Assembly (NCBI RefSeq): GCF_000208925.1
Contig: NW_001914949.1
Coordinates: 1 to 56,067, forward strand
Reading direction: 5' to 3'
Origin: Entamoeba histolytica HM-1:IMSS
Lineage: Eukaryota > Evosea > Mastigamoebida > Endamoebidae
DNA: 56,067 nucleotides
In this document: positions 18,248 to 28,684 of the stretch, piece after piece
Numbering within the stretch: the stretch's first letter is position 1
Layout: each line of letters begins with the position of its first letter
Program-made: the position numbers and the translations under genes
The notes under the pieces: generated by a model
What the model was told of the DNA's origin: nothing
Database searches by the model: none
What the model saw: only the letters and a program-made list of their open reading frames with translations

Positions 18248-18967
18248 AATGAATCATAGAGATAATCAGTTCTTTAAAAATTGGTAACAAACATCATTTA
18301 ATCTATTATAAAAATTCAAGATCTTTCATTTATTATAATAATACTAATTAAATTAAAAACAAATAAAGTATTATTTGTTATTAACAGAAGCTTTATTCAT
18401 TTTCTATTTTTTTGTTATATAAGAGCAGAGTGACATTGAAATGAAAAGGTATTAAGGTAAATAAACAAAGAGATATTAGAAAAGATAATGTTTGGGTAAT
18501 ATAATTAAACTAACACTAAAAAAGTCTAAAAAAATAGAAAAGTATTACTTAAATGAAGTGATAATGAAATTTATGTTTTGGTTTATTGAAGAATATAAAG
18601 AATAAAATAAAAAGTGAGAGTTAATATATTGTTGGTTGTTTTGAACAAAATAAATTTCATTTAACACCTTTCTTTATACTAATGAACATACTTATATAAA
18701 CTATTTTTCTCTTAAATGAGAAACATGTCTAACTTATTTTTTATATTCTTCTTAATACTTCTTTGATAAAAATATACTAAACGCTCAGCAACTTATACTT
18801 GTATGACAAAAAAGTCACAAGCATGAACTAATAGAAAAAAAAGAATAGTCATAATCAATGATATATGTATCAAAAAGAAGGTATTATAACAATGACTTTT
18901 ATTTATTTAATAAGAATTTTAAATAATAAATATAATAAAAAGTATCAATAATAAAATAATGATAAGT
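18248..18967. other. Hsp70 upstream region, up to the gap
   Basis: 720 nt of A/T-rich DNA. On the minus strand TTTTTAAAGAACTGATT lies about 20-40 nt before the Hsp70 ATG and resembles the TATA/GAAC pair seen at other genes. Nothing else was recognised. Confidence 0.45.
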
Positions 18968-19067
18968 NNNNNNNNNNNNNNNNNNNNNNNNNNNNNNNNN
19001 NNNNNNNNNNNNNNNNNNNNNNNNNNNNNNNNNNNNNNNNNNNNNNNNNNNNNNNNNNNNNNNNNNN
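18968..19067. other. Assembly gap (100 N)
   Basis: Exactly 100 N, a conventional size for a gap of unknown length. Repeats or genes may be missing here. Confidence 0.99.
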
Positions 19068-19330
19068 CCTTTAAATATACTTTTAACAAATGACTCATTG
19101 ATTTTTCCTAATTAATCATAGTTTTTCTTCATTTAATAAGTTTCAATTTCTTCTTAAAATTGATTTGATTATATGAAAGAATTAAGAATTCTTGAAAGTA
19201 TTATTTTTTGAATAACTATTATTAAAATAAAACATTAGTTTTAATAAAATTAAATTAGTTCATCCTTAACTTTATTACTCTAATTTATATATTTGTTTAA
19301 TTATATCAAACGTTTAAATTAATTTAATCC

Positions 19331-22300
19331 TTAATATATTTCATTTGTTTTGTTTTCTTTTGTCATATCAATTCTAAACTTATTTATTTCATTAGCCCAA
19401 CTTTCTGTTTTATAACTTTCAATAATTGAAATAACTTCTTCATTATTTAAAATATACTGTTTGATAATTCTATTTACATTAATAGTTTCATCAAAGTCTG
19501 AGTCATATACTTCTTTACTTTCTTTACAATAAATTGCAATCACTCCTTTATTTGATGATAATTTTTCAGTAACATTAATTTCTTCAACACTTAAATCATT
19601 AAAATTATACCACCTGTTTTTACTAACTCTACACCAACAATTATAATGTCCTGCATCCAAACTACCATAATGATTTATTATACAAATAAGTCTCATTTTT
19701 TCACCATGTATAACTTCAATTTCTTCGTCAAATTTAATGTCATGATTATTTCTTCTTCCAACTACATCATATTCTGTTCTATTTATTTCTACTATTAAAT
19801 AATTACTTGTTTCAATAATTTTACTCTTTCTTTCTATTCTCTCTGTCTGATGACACTTTTCACAATAATATCCTTCAATAGACTCAGTTAAACTACTATT
19901 TATGGATTCTATAATACTATTATTTGGTTGAACATGTAAATAATAGCAATTTTCTTTAACAACTTGTTCTATATGACAAAATGGACAAACTTTTTTAAAC
20001 TCTTTTTCAATTTTAAAATGATTGTTTATTAACTGTTCATTTCCTGTTTTAATTCTATTAATAATACTATTTAACATTAATGTTGCATCGTCTTGTTGTT
20101 CAACATTAATTTGTTTGTCTGTTAACATTTGAATTGAGTCCGATATATTTACTTGTGTTTTTCTTGCCATTTCTTTAAAAATAGTTGAAATACTTCCAAT
20201 ATCTAACTTTTCTTTAATTACATCATCTCTGAATAATTTACAATGAAATAATGCTTGAAGACTACTATTAACATAACATGTGTTTGTTAAATTTTTAATT
20301 CCAACATATTCTTCACCACTACTTAAAACCTCTATTAACACTTTATTATCATAATTAATATTCATTGGTTTTAATATGTCTTTAATTTTTGTTCCAATAA
20401 GATTTTTATAGTCATTACTTTCCTTAATCATTTCAATTATTAGTAATTCTAATTGTTTTCTTTTACTTTTTTGTTCGTATGTTTCACTAATTTTTTTTAA
20501 ATCAAAACAATAATGAATAATATTATCCATTTCATTCATAAGACAATCTTTATTTTCTTGGCTTATTAATTTATTCTTAATGAGCATAAGAAGTCTTTCA
20601 ATCGAGTCATCTCTTTCAATAATATTAGGAATAATAGATTTAATCTCTTCATTTATAGAATCATAATTTAAACCATTACTACTACTATAGTCATATGTTG
20701 TACTATCATAAATATCTTCTTTTATTTTTCTAGTACAAGGATTTTTATAGTCAGTATCTGATTTTAAAATATCTTTTTGTTGTGTTGAACTGATTGTTAG
20801 TATTTTCTTTTTACTATCTATCTCTTCAATTACAAATATTTTAATACTATTAATTTCATCCATAAATCCACAATTTCTTGGATAGTTAGTATCACCACAA
20901 GCAAGACAGTTTAATAAAAGGAATGTATTATTATATTTATTGTTATATAACTTATTATAAAAACAATGATAATTTATTTTAAGTCTTGGAAATAATAATA
21001 AATAACCCATAACTTTTTTACTAATTGGCTTTGATAATATCTTAGTCATTAAATTTTGGTCACATAAAATTGTTCCTTGACATTTAATAATAAAATACTT
21101 TTCTTTTCTATCAATACACATCAATGGATATTTTCTTGGAAATCCTATCCCAATTTCTTTAATTTCTTTTTTTCTATAATCTTCTTCAATTTCTTCAACA
21201 GTTTTGACAATATTTGTTCCTTGTATCTTTTTGTGTTTTTTAATATATTCTAAAATACTTTCATTTTCTTTATAAAATGCAGTAGTTATACAAATCCCTT
21301 TTTCAATAATTGAAATATTATCAGTCATAAGACATACCTTTTGAATTGTTTGTGCTAATTGGCTAGTAAAATTAGTTTGATAATAACTAAATTTTTCAAT
21401 TTCTGTCCAAAACCATTGATTTGACATCATTGACATTAAAATTTCAATTTTATATTCATTACAACTATTTATTTTAATTAATAATATTTTAGATTTTTTG
21501 GTGTCATGTAATACTTTTATTAGACTTTCATATACTTCATAGGGAAATATTGTTTTATAATTTTCAATAAATTCTTTCATAATCTCATATTGTTCTCCAC
21601 TCCATCCATGTTCATTTATAGTTGTTTTTATCATCTCATAGATATCCTCAGATCTTTTTGAACAAAAGAATGTAATAATTTGTTGTAATACTTCTTTTTC
21701 ATACCTTTTATTTAATATACTATCAAGACATTTATAAATCATAATTGTTTCTTCACTTGGAACTGTTTTAATAACTTTAGTTTTACGATGAGAGTGTTGA
21801 CGTTTTACTCTAGACTTCTTCATAATATTAACAATATCAATATCTTCTTTAATACCTTTGTTTTGATATTTTTCTACTAATTTAACATATCCTTTATAAA
21901 TGTCTTCCATTCCTGGTTTAATACGTAATGCATGACAACTCTTTTTATCAAATATTATTTGTCTTAATACTACAATTCCATTTATATTATAGTCTAATAC
22001 TTTAGACTTTAATTCTCCTTTAATTACTTTAAGTAATTCATTTTTATCCATCACAATTTTTTTCATTTGTAAATAAGCTAAGTAAATACCAAAATAACTG
22101 ATTTCATTGATTTCTATAAACAATGAATAGCCAACAGTACCAATATATTGTTCAAAGCAATTAAGTAATATTTTATTGTAAGGATATTCATCACATACTT
22201 TATTTGTTTTAATAATATTATATAAAATACTAATATTTCCATATTCTTCATTTTGGCTTAATGTTCTTGAAATTGTCTTCTTACTAAAAATTTGTAGATA

Positions 22301-22849
22301 TAAACATTTTTCCCCTTCCCAAAAACTTTGAATCATTTTGCAAATTTTATAATAACTATCATTATCTGTAATATGAATATTATAATTACCACTATCATAA
22401 TTAATAAAGTATATTATCTTAAAATATTTTTCAATAACCTTCCATACTTTTTCTTCAATTCTATTGTTTCTTAAAAATATTTCCATTCCTTCATTCATTC
22501 TTTCTTCTTGAAATTTAATAAGTTTTATAAAATAACTGTAAAAATATTGACCATCATACGTTGAACCATTTAAATTGATGATAGTACAACATTCATATAA
22601 TACATTGATCCAATACTCCCATTCATTTTCAAAAATAAACATTCTTTGTACAACACTGGTAAGTTCTCTCAGTAATTCATTACTGTTAACACTTCTACAA
22701 CCTCTTTCTTTTAAAAATCTAAGTAGTACTTTTGAAGTTATATCAATATTATTTAACATACTGTCAAGTTGTTCCTGTTCCATCATTCCAAACAACAGAT
22801 AATACATTTCCCATACATTATCACTGTAATATGTAAAGTTATTCATCAT
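19331..22849 (-). CDS. Ubiquitin carboxyl-terminal hydrolase, USP family
   Basis: 1172 residues. The catalytic domain lies in the C-terminal third. The Cys box is GIKNLTNTCYVNSSLQALF with the nucleophile at Cys858, and the His box is GSLDAGHYNCWCR with His1068, followed by RWYNFNDLSV, which supplies the third catalytic residue. Between them, CPFC and CEKC pairs form the usual zinc ribbon of the fingers. The domain should cleave ubiquitin from proteins by a Cys-His-Asp/Asn mechanism. Residues 1 to about 840 are helical and Asn/Lys/Ile-rich without a recognised domain; such N-terminal extensions in large USPs often scaffold substrates, but that is inference. The RMNEGM..RNNRIEEK-type helices suggest alpha-solenoid-like packing. 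The frame is intact. Confidence 0.9.
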   Translation of the reverse strand: MMNNFTYYSDNVWEMYYLLFGMMEQEQLDSMLNNIDITSKVLLRFLKERGCRSVNSNELLRELTSVVQRMFIFENEWEYWINVLYECCTIINLNGSTYDGQYFYSYFIKLIKFQEERMNEGMEIFLRNNRIEEKVWKVIEKYFKIIYFINYDSGNYNIHITDNDSYYKICKMIQSFWEGEKCLYLQIFSKKTISRTLSQNEEYGNISILYNIIKTNKVCDEYPYNKILLNCFEQYIGTVGYSLFIEINEISYFGIYLAYLQMKKIVMDKNELLKVIKGELKSKVLDYNINGIVVLRQIIFDKKSCHALRIKPGMEDIYKGYVKLVEKYQNKGIKEDIDIVNIMKKSRVKRQHSHRKTKVIKTVPSEETIMIYKCLDSILNKRYEKEVLQQIITFFCSKRSEDIYEMIKTTINEHGWSGEQYEIMKEFIENYKTIFPYEVYESLIKVLHDTKKSKILLIKINSCNEYKIEILMSMMSNQWFWTEIEKFSYYQTNFTSQLAQTIQKVCLMTDNISIIEKGICITTAFYKENESILEYIKKHKKIQGTNIVKTVEEIEEDYRKKEIKEIGIGFPRKYPLMCIDRKEKYFIIKCQGTILCDQNLMTKILSKPISKKVMGYLLLFPRLKINYHCFYNKLYNNKYNNTFLLLNCLACGDTNYPRNCGFMDEINSIKIFVIEEIDSKKKILTISSTQQKDILKSDTDYKNPCTRKIKEDIYDSTTYDYSSSNGLNYDSINEEIKSIIPNIIERDDSIERLLMLIKNKLISQENKDCLMNEMDNIIHYCFDLKKISETYEQKSKRKQLELLIIEMIKESNDYKNLIGTKIKDILKPMNINYDNKVLIEVLSSGEEYVGIKNLTNTCYVNSSLQALFHCKLFRDDVIKEKLDIGSISTIFKEMARKTQVNISDSIQMLTDKQINVEQQDDATLMLNSIINRIKTGNEQLINNHFKIEKEFKKVCPFCHIEQVVKENCYYLHVQPNNSIIESINSSLTESIEGYYCEKCHQTERIERKSKIIETSNYLIVEINRTEYDVVGRRNNHDIKFDEEIEVIHGEKMRLICIINHYGSLDAGHYNCWCRVSKNRWYNFNDLSVEEINVTEKLSSNKGVIAIYCKESKEVYDSDFDETINVNRIIKQYILNNEEVISIIESYKTESWANEINKFRIDMTKENKTNEIY

Positions 22850-22933
22850 GTCTTTATTAGTTCTCTTTATTATTCTTATTATTAATTATAATTTAAAAAT
22901 AAAAATAACTTTTCAAAAATCATTTATTTATTT

Positions 22934-23551
22934 TTAATAATTATATTTTGTTTTAAAATAACTTCCCCACTTAAATTCACATTCACTAAATTGATTTACA
23001 AAACTTTCTACTTTATTTTTATCTCTTTCATTAAATTTGTCAACAGTATCTTTTCTACCATACTTATTATATATAAAAAGCATTGTTTCTTCATTATGAG
23101 GATAAAGTTCTTCAGAGTATTTATATAATTGATACATAAAACCATTATTGGGGCTTATATTTTTTCTTCTTTGTTGAACATATTCATATGCCTCTTTTAA
23201 AGTCTTTCCTTTATACATTAAATAACCAATAACAATGGTAGCAGAACGAGAAACCCCCATTTCACAATGAACCAATACAGGTTTTAGTGCATTATCAATA
23301 AATTTAAAACATTCAGTAAAATAAGAGCTTATATTTTCACTTGAAGAATCTTCTAAAACAATCCACTTTTTTTCTTTAATAACACTAGGTAAATATACCT
23401 CATACCCAAGTATAGAAAGTACAGATTTAATTTGATATTCTTGAATAACTTCTTCATCTTCTGCTGCATAAACACTACCTAGAAACAACGTCCCTTTTTC
23501 AATAGTACTAATCATCCAATTTGATTCACCAACTTCTTGAATATCTGACAT
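22934..23551 (-). CDS. Dual-specificity protein phosphatase
   Basis: 205 residues. The active-site loop VHCEMGVSRSA gives the HCxxGxxR signature with nucleophile Cys96. It is followed by the conserved YLMYKGKTLKEAYEYVQQRR helix region and SPNNGFMYQL, as in classical atypical DUSPs. Upstream, FLGSVYAAEDEE matches the FLGS..A start of the DUSP fold. The general acid is probably the Asp in VLEDSS at about residue 68. It should dephosphorylate Tyr and Ser/Thr on protein substrates; the specific substrate is unknown. There is no docking domain or membrane anchor. The start codon lies only 59 nt from the 479-bp repeat (copy 1), so its promoter must be very short or lie within the repeat. Confidence 0.9.
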   Translation of the reverse strand: MSDIQEVGESNWMISTIEKGTLFLGSVYAAEDEEVIQEYQIKSVLSILGYEVYLPSVIKEKKWIVLEDSSSENISSYFTECFKFIDNALKPVLVHCEMGVSRSATIVIGYLMYKGKTLKEAYEYVQQRRKNISPNNGFMYQLYKYSEELYPHNEETMLFIYNKYGRKDTVDKFNERDKNKVESFVNQFSECEFKWGSYFKTKYNY

Positions 23552-23610
23552 TAATAAATTAAATTTTATATTTTATTTTTCAGATTTATCAAAGATGATA
23601 TGAAGAATGT

Positions 23611-24089
23611 AAGTCAGAACCAGCACATAAACCCTAATACAAATTCATGCTTTGATTCTTATACTTATTATTTGATTATGATGTTTTCTTTGAAGAGGAA
23701 ATATATTAATTAAAAGTGTAATGAATGAAATTGGAATACGCAAGAATAATAACAAAAGAAAATGGTATAAATGAAGATGTTAATATCAAAGTCATTAAAC
23801 AGAATAATATAATAATAATGAAATAATCAAATATCATTAAATAAGGAAAAATGAAGTAAAAAAGATATTTCAAATTGAAATAAAAAAGAAGAAGATAAAA
23901 AAGAAGAAATAAAGAGACAGCAGAAAAGACAATAAAAGAAATACAAGGAATTCTTCATAAAATAAGAAGAAACACTAAATAATACATAAAACAAATCATT
24001 TAATTTAATGATATATGATGTGAATAGTATCTATTAATGAATAAATGACAATTTTATTACCACTTAACTATCTATTTTTTATTAACTTA
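23611..24089 (+). repeat. 479-bp dispersed repeat, copy 1
   Basis: This segment matches 34108-34586 in the same orientation over 479 nt with no difference found by eye. It begins AAGTCAGAACCAGCACATAA and ends at TTTATTAACTTA. It has no ORF, and I see no RNA polymerase III boxes or terminal repeats. The length fits an Entamoeba SINE, but I could not match it to a named family, and it does not share the 3' end of either LINE family in the window. Confidence 0.9.
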
Positions 24090-24484
24090 CTTTTAAATAA
24101 AAACAAAGATAAATAAATGAAAAGTAGTACTAAATTAACTTCAAATATCTTATGACGACTAACAATAAAAGAAAAAGATGATTGAAATATATTAAATTAG
24201 AGAAATTGAAAATGATAAAACAAAAAGAAGAAAGATGTTGAATAATAAATTTAAATAGATAAATAATATACCAATAACAAATAAAAGAACAAATTATGAA
24301 AAAATCATTTATTTTTATTAACCTAAAAAGAAGTTTAAATCAAGAAAAAATACAAAAGAGAAAATACCAAATAATTTTTAATTACGTTTATAAGAAAACA
24401 ACTCTTTTTAAATTTATTTCATTTAACCATAGTTCATCACAAAAAATAAAAAAAAATATTATTTGGAAAGTATTAAAATTAGTT
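24090..24484. other. Spacer downstream of the receptor gene
   Basis: A/T-rich. A 65-codon open frame (24296-24493) runs into the opposite gene end and has only Lys/Ile/Phe-rich background composition, so I do not call it a gene. Confidence 0.5.
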
Positions 24485-27199
24485 TTAAGCTAAAGTAGCA
24501 TATCCAGAACTTCTACGTTTCAAAATGATAGCAATAACACATCCAGCAAGAATACCAGCAAACAAAACATAGACAAGAACACCAAATACAATCCATCCAA
24601 CTGGAGTAGAATGATGACTATCATCATCTTTATCATCAGTTGAAGAAGATGGTGTTGGTGGTACTGAAGAAGAGTCATCTGGTTGTGGATCTTCTTTAGC
24701 ATCCATAAAGAATTGAACATCGACAAAACCTTCTTCAGCGAAATTTTCTGGACCAACAAAAACATAATACTCTTTATTTGGAACAGTGTCAAATGTGAGA
24801 TAAGTACCATGGACATCACAATTAGTAATAGATGATGATGCAATTCCAATATCTTCATTTGGAACAGAAATTGGTTGATCTGATGATCCTTGGACAATAC
24901 ACTTACCATAAAGTGCAACAAATGAATTCATAGTAGTCTTTGAAGAGCATGTTCTAACTGTAACAGTATAAGCTACATCTGGAATTTGAACTTTGAAATA
25001 ACTACCTCTTGTAATTCCAACACTTCCAAAATCAGTTTTGTAAGATAATCTGTTAAGAATCAAATAATCAGCATAATACTTTTGATATGGTACGACAATA
25101 GCTGAATCACATACTGACTCTTTTGGAATTTCAAGTGAGAAAATAACAACTCTATATTGTTTAACATTAAGAGCAGCAACAGCTTCAGAATATACAGAAA
25201 GTGTATATTGAGTATTTGCATTCAAATCAACAGACAATTTAGCTGCTCCAACAGCACAACCTCTTCCTTCAGTATTTGAACCAATACATTTAGCAGTTGG
25301 TTCTCCATAACATCCTTTAGTAATTTCAACAGCTGTATTAACTAATGTTTTTGGGAAACAAGTAGAAACATCAACACCAATATCTTTATTAAGACTGAAT
25401 CTATAATAATTAGCTGGTGCCATTTCTCCTGAACAAAGTTGTCTTGTTTTTGTATTAGAGAATGTATGAAGAGCAGTATATGGAAGTTGAACATCAAGTG
25501 CATCTTGACATTTATAGAATGGGGTAGATTCTTCACTAACGAATTGAACAATTAAAGCTTGTTGATGATCAGTAGCATCAGGATAAACAAAAATAAGTTG
25601 ATATTCTTCGTCAGAACTGAAACTTAAATGAGCTTCTCCTTGTTGAAGAGATTCACATTCAATAAGCATACATCCATTAGAAAATTCAATATATCCAATT
25701 TTACTTCTTTGTGCATTCATAGCAAAAATAGTATATTTTTCATCAGTAATAGATTTAGTATGAACAAATTTATACCATAATCCTGGATCTGTTTTAGCAA
25801 CTGAATTACATCCATGAATTGATTCTTCAAGATTTGAAATTACTGCTGCTTCACTAAATACTCCTGGGTTATTAAGCTCAAGTGCAATATCACATCTATC
25901 ATGTGATGCAGTTTTTTCATACATATTAAGAGTCATATCACATGGACCATCTGGACAATATGCCTTAATATAATAAGTTTTTCCTACTTCCATATTAACA
26001 ATAAGATAATTATTTTCACCACATAAACCAAATTCTTTAGAATTAGTAGTGTTGACTGCACATTTTTCTTCTTCACAATTATTTATTAACTCTACTGCCA
26101 CTCCAATTGGCTTCAAATTAGAATCAACTGATTTACATGTAGAAATTACAACAGGTTTTCCATATCCTACAAATGATAAATAAACTGGTCTTACATCAGT
26201 ATGATAGGAAATACATGATGGCTTTCCTGTTGGCCATACATCTGGAATATCAAATGATCTTGAAAATGGTAATTCTTGAATTGGAAGTGCACGTGAACAA
26301 ACAGATGGAATAGAGTCAGCTAAATGATCCATTCTAATTTCAAATTGACCTTCTTGATTTGCAGCAGCTGAAACACCAACATAATAAATCTTTTCTGCTT
26401 CTGTTTTAAGAACAAGAATAGATGAATATGATGTTTTTCCACATCCATCATCAGCAAATTTAACACATTTGGCACCATTACATTTACCATTAATAAGAGT
26501 ATCAACTACAACAAGTCTTGTATCAAAATTAGTATAATAATTACATGTATTAATAACTATATATTTTCCATCTCCCTTAAATTTATACCATAATGTTGGT
26601 GCTGAGGTTGTACATTCTACTTTAGTTTCTGGTACTTGACTTCTTACAATTTGTGCTTGGTCTGAATATGGGAAAATACTTGCTCCATTTTCTTCTGGTA
26701 CTGAACGGGCAACATCACATTCAATATGTGAATTATCTTCATATGATTGATCAATTGCAATAGAAACTGTACCATCAACATTTTCTTCAACTAACTTAAC
26801 TAATACATAATAAGTTTTTCCTTGTACTGCATGGAAATTAACAATTGGATATTCACTAGAAGCACTACATGAATTATCAATACCTGATTCTGCAAGTTTA
26901 TTTTGAGCAACTCCTTCATCACTACATGAATCAAATATGTAAATTTCTGTTGGTAAATTAGTTGTAGCAAAACATGTATTAATATTAACAAGAAGAGATT
27001 CCATATCTTCTCCAACTGATGTAACAAAATATTGTCCTTGAACCTCTTTTAATGATCCTGATTCAGGTGCAATTTTAGATTTAGGTGTATTTGTACCAAA
27101 TACAATTGATGTATGGTACTGTGGCAAATTAAATTTTGTAGCAGAAGAACATGTGTACTGTCCATACGCAACAAAGAGGATGGCGAAGAGTGCCAACAT
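24485..27199 (-). CDS. Cysteine-protease-binding-family-like lysosomal sorting receptor
   Basis: 904 residues. Signal peptide at 1-13 (MLALFAILFVAYG), then a large luminal region built of repeated beta-sandwich units of about 110-150 residues with motifs such as LWYKF, Y-x-V-x-V and paired Cys, consistent with prepeptidase C-terminal (PPC)-like domains. A Ser/Asp/Pro stalk precedes one transmembrane helix (about residues 868-892) and a short tail KRRSSGYATLA. The tail has a YxxPhi sorting signal (YATL). This size, topology and tail are those of the Entamoeba CPBF receptors, which bind hydrolases such as cysteine proteases and lysozymes and deliver them to lysosomes or phagosomes. Which member it is cannot be told from this window, nor which hydrolase it carries. 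Confidence 0.78.
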   Translation of the reverse strand: MLALFAILFVAYGQYTCSSATKFNLPQYHTSIVFGTNTPKSKIAPESGSLKEVQGQYFVTSVGEDMESLLVNINTCFATTNLPTEIYIFDSCSDEGVAQNKLAESGIDNSCSASSEYPIVNFHAVQGKTYYVLVKLVEENVDGTVSIAIDQSYEDNSHIECDVARSVPEENGASIFPYSDQAQIVRSQVPETKVECTTSAPTLWYKFKGDGKYIVINTCNYYTNFDTRLVVVDTLINGKCNGAKCVKFADDGCGKTSYSSILVLKTEAEKIYYVGVSAAANQEGQFEIRMDHLADSIPSVCSRALPIQELPFSRSFDIPDVWPTGKPSCISYHTDVRPVYLSFVGYGKPVVISTCKSVDSNLKPIGVAVELINNCEEEKCAVNTTNSKEFGLCGENNYLIVNMEVGKTYYIKAYCPDGPCDMTLNMYEKTASHDRCDIALELNNPGVFSEAAVISNLEESIHGCNSVAKTDPGLWYKFVHTKSITDEKYTIFAMNAQRSKIGYIEFSNGCMLIECESLQQGEAHLSFSSDEEYQLIFVYPDATDHQQALIVQFVSEESTPFYKCQDALDVQLPYTALHTFSNTKTRQLCSGEMAPANYYRFSLNKDIGVDVSTCFPKTLVNTAVEITKGCYGEPTAKCIGSNTEGRGCAVGAAKLSVDLNANTQYTLSVYSEAVAALNVKQYRVVIFSLEIPKESVCDSAIVVPYQKYYADYLILNRLSYKTDFGSVGITRGSYFKVQIPDVAYTVTVRTCSSKTTMNSFVALYGKCIVQGSSDQPISVPNEDIGIASSSITNCDVHGTYLTFDTVPNKEYYVFVGPENFAEEGFVDVQFFMDAKEDPQPDDSSSVPPTPSSSTDDKDDDSHHSTPVGWIVFGVLVYVLFAGILAGCVIAIILKRRSSGYATLA

Positions 27200-27877
27200 G
27201 ATCTGATTTTCTTTGTTTTTACTAAAATCTCTTTAAAAGACTCGAACTAAAAAAGGTTCCATCACCTCAGAATTTTTTCCTTTGTAATTCTTCAAATTCT
27301 TTTTCTCTTCGATAGAACAATTTATCCGCTTCTTTTCTTATTAGAATTTTCTATTATCGCTCTGTTCTTTTTGTTTTTCATTTATAGTTTCTTTTAAAGT
27401 CATTTATAAATTATAAATTTTTTTTCCTAGTTTAATCATTAACGAAGAAATAAGAAAGCACTATTCTCTGTAAGAACAATCTACGTGGTACTTTGATTAT
27501 CCTTTTTTTTTTCTTTCTTTCTTTCTCAATCTTTCATAAGAAAAAGTAATTTAGAGTTTATTTATTCTTTCAATAATTAAAGTTCTTCTTAAAATTGAAT
27601 CTTTCTTAAAATAATTTTGTTATTCTTATTTGTTTTAATTCGTTATAAATAACAAATATAATAAATAACATAATAACATAAATACAACAAAAAAGAATAA
27701 GAAAAACAATTAGGGTAATTCCATGTTTTATTTTTGTTTATCATGACTTTACATTGTTTTTTCTGTATAGAACTAATTCTTTTGACTTAATCATTTTTAT
27801 ACAAAAATCCCTTTAAATTACATTATAAATATGTAATTATTTCATTATTTGAAGTTTTTTATTTTTTAGTCACATAA
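27200..27877. other. Divergent promoter region (receptor gene - / V-ATPase c gene +)
   Basis: About 680 nt of A/T-rich DNA that must hold two promoters pointing apart. On the minus side GAGTCTTTTAAAGAG lies 30-50 nt before the receptor ATG. No ORF was found. Confidence 0.5.
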
Positions 27878-27888
27878 GAACTTTTAAG
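27878..27888 (+). promoter_or_regulatory. GAACTTTTAAG core promoter motif of V-ATPase c
   Basis: The motif ends 33 nt before the ATG at 27922, which is close to the spacing expected of a TATA-like element with a short 5' UTR. Of the three copies noted, this is the one placed best for a core promoter. Confidence 0.5.
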
Positions 27889-27921
27889 TCATCTTAAAAA
27901 TCATCAAAAAACAAAACAATC

Positions 27922-28455
27922 ATGTTGATGTCTATCCTTCTTCGTTCAGTCACTGAGTTATGTCCAGTTTATTCTCCATTTTTCGGATCAATGGGAATTA
28001 CTGCTTCTATTGTTTTCACTGTATTTGGTGGTGCATATGGAACTGCTAAAAGTTCAGTTGGTATTAGCTCAGTAGGTGTTATGAAGCCCGAATTTATTGT
28101 GAGATCAGTTGCTCCAGTTGTTTTTGCTGGTATTATCGGTTTGTATGGACTTATTGTTTGTATTCTGCTTTTTATTAATGTAACTAAATCTGAATATTCT
28201 CTTAATCGTGCCTTTTTGGATCTTGGAGCTGGATTAACTTGTGGTTTGTGTGGTTTGGCTTCAGGTATGGCAATTGGTATTTCTGGTGATTGTGGTGTAA
28301 GAGGAGCTGCACAACAACCAAAACTTTTTGTTGGTATGCTTATTTGTCTAATTTTCTCAGAAGCTCTTGCTTTGTATGGATTTATCGTTGCATTGATTAT
28401 GGCTTCAACTGGAGAAAATTCATGTGTTGCTACTGCTTCTTCATCAAGTGCTTAA
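27922..28455 (+). CDS. V-type H+-ATPase proteolipid subunit c
   Basis: 177 residues with four hydrophobic helices, the length and double-hairpin layout of eukaryotic V0 subunit c. The Gly-rich first helix ([20 protein letters not shown]) and the fourth helix ([18 protein letters not shown]) are characteristic, and Glu147 in FSEALALYG is the proton-carrying carboxylate. [18 protein letters not shown] is the conserved loop before helix 4. The ring of c subunits turns with ATP hydrolysis in V1 to acidify endosomes, lysosomes and phagosomes. Two near-adjacent Met codons (residues 1 and 3) leave the exact start slightly open. Codon use is richer in G and C than in its neighbours, as expected for a highly expressed gene. 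Confidence 0.95.
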
Positions 28456-28684
28456 ATTAACATACTTGTTGAGGTTAATTGATTAGTTTTTAAGTTAATT
28501 TGATATTGTTGATGTTGAAAAATATCTTTTAATTTTTAACTAACTTTATTATTTTCTTTTTTTCTTCAGTAAAAGTCAATAACTTAGTTTCTTATTAATG
28601 TAAAAATATTTTTTATTCATTGTTTAATGTCTTCAAAATGTCATTTGAATTAATAACATTTTCTCTTTCTTATATGTTTCCTTA

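Noticed and set aside
24296..24493. 65-codon Lys/Ile/Phe-rich frame
   Set aside because: Background composition; overlaps the end of the opposite receptor gene.
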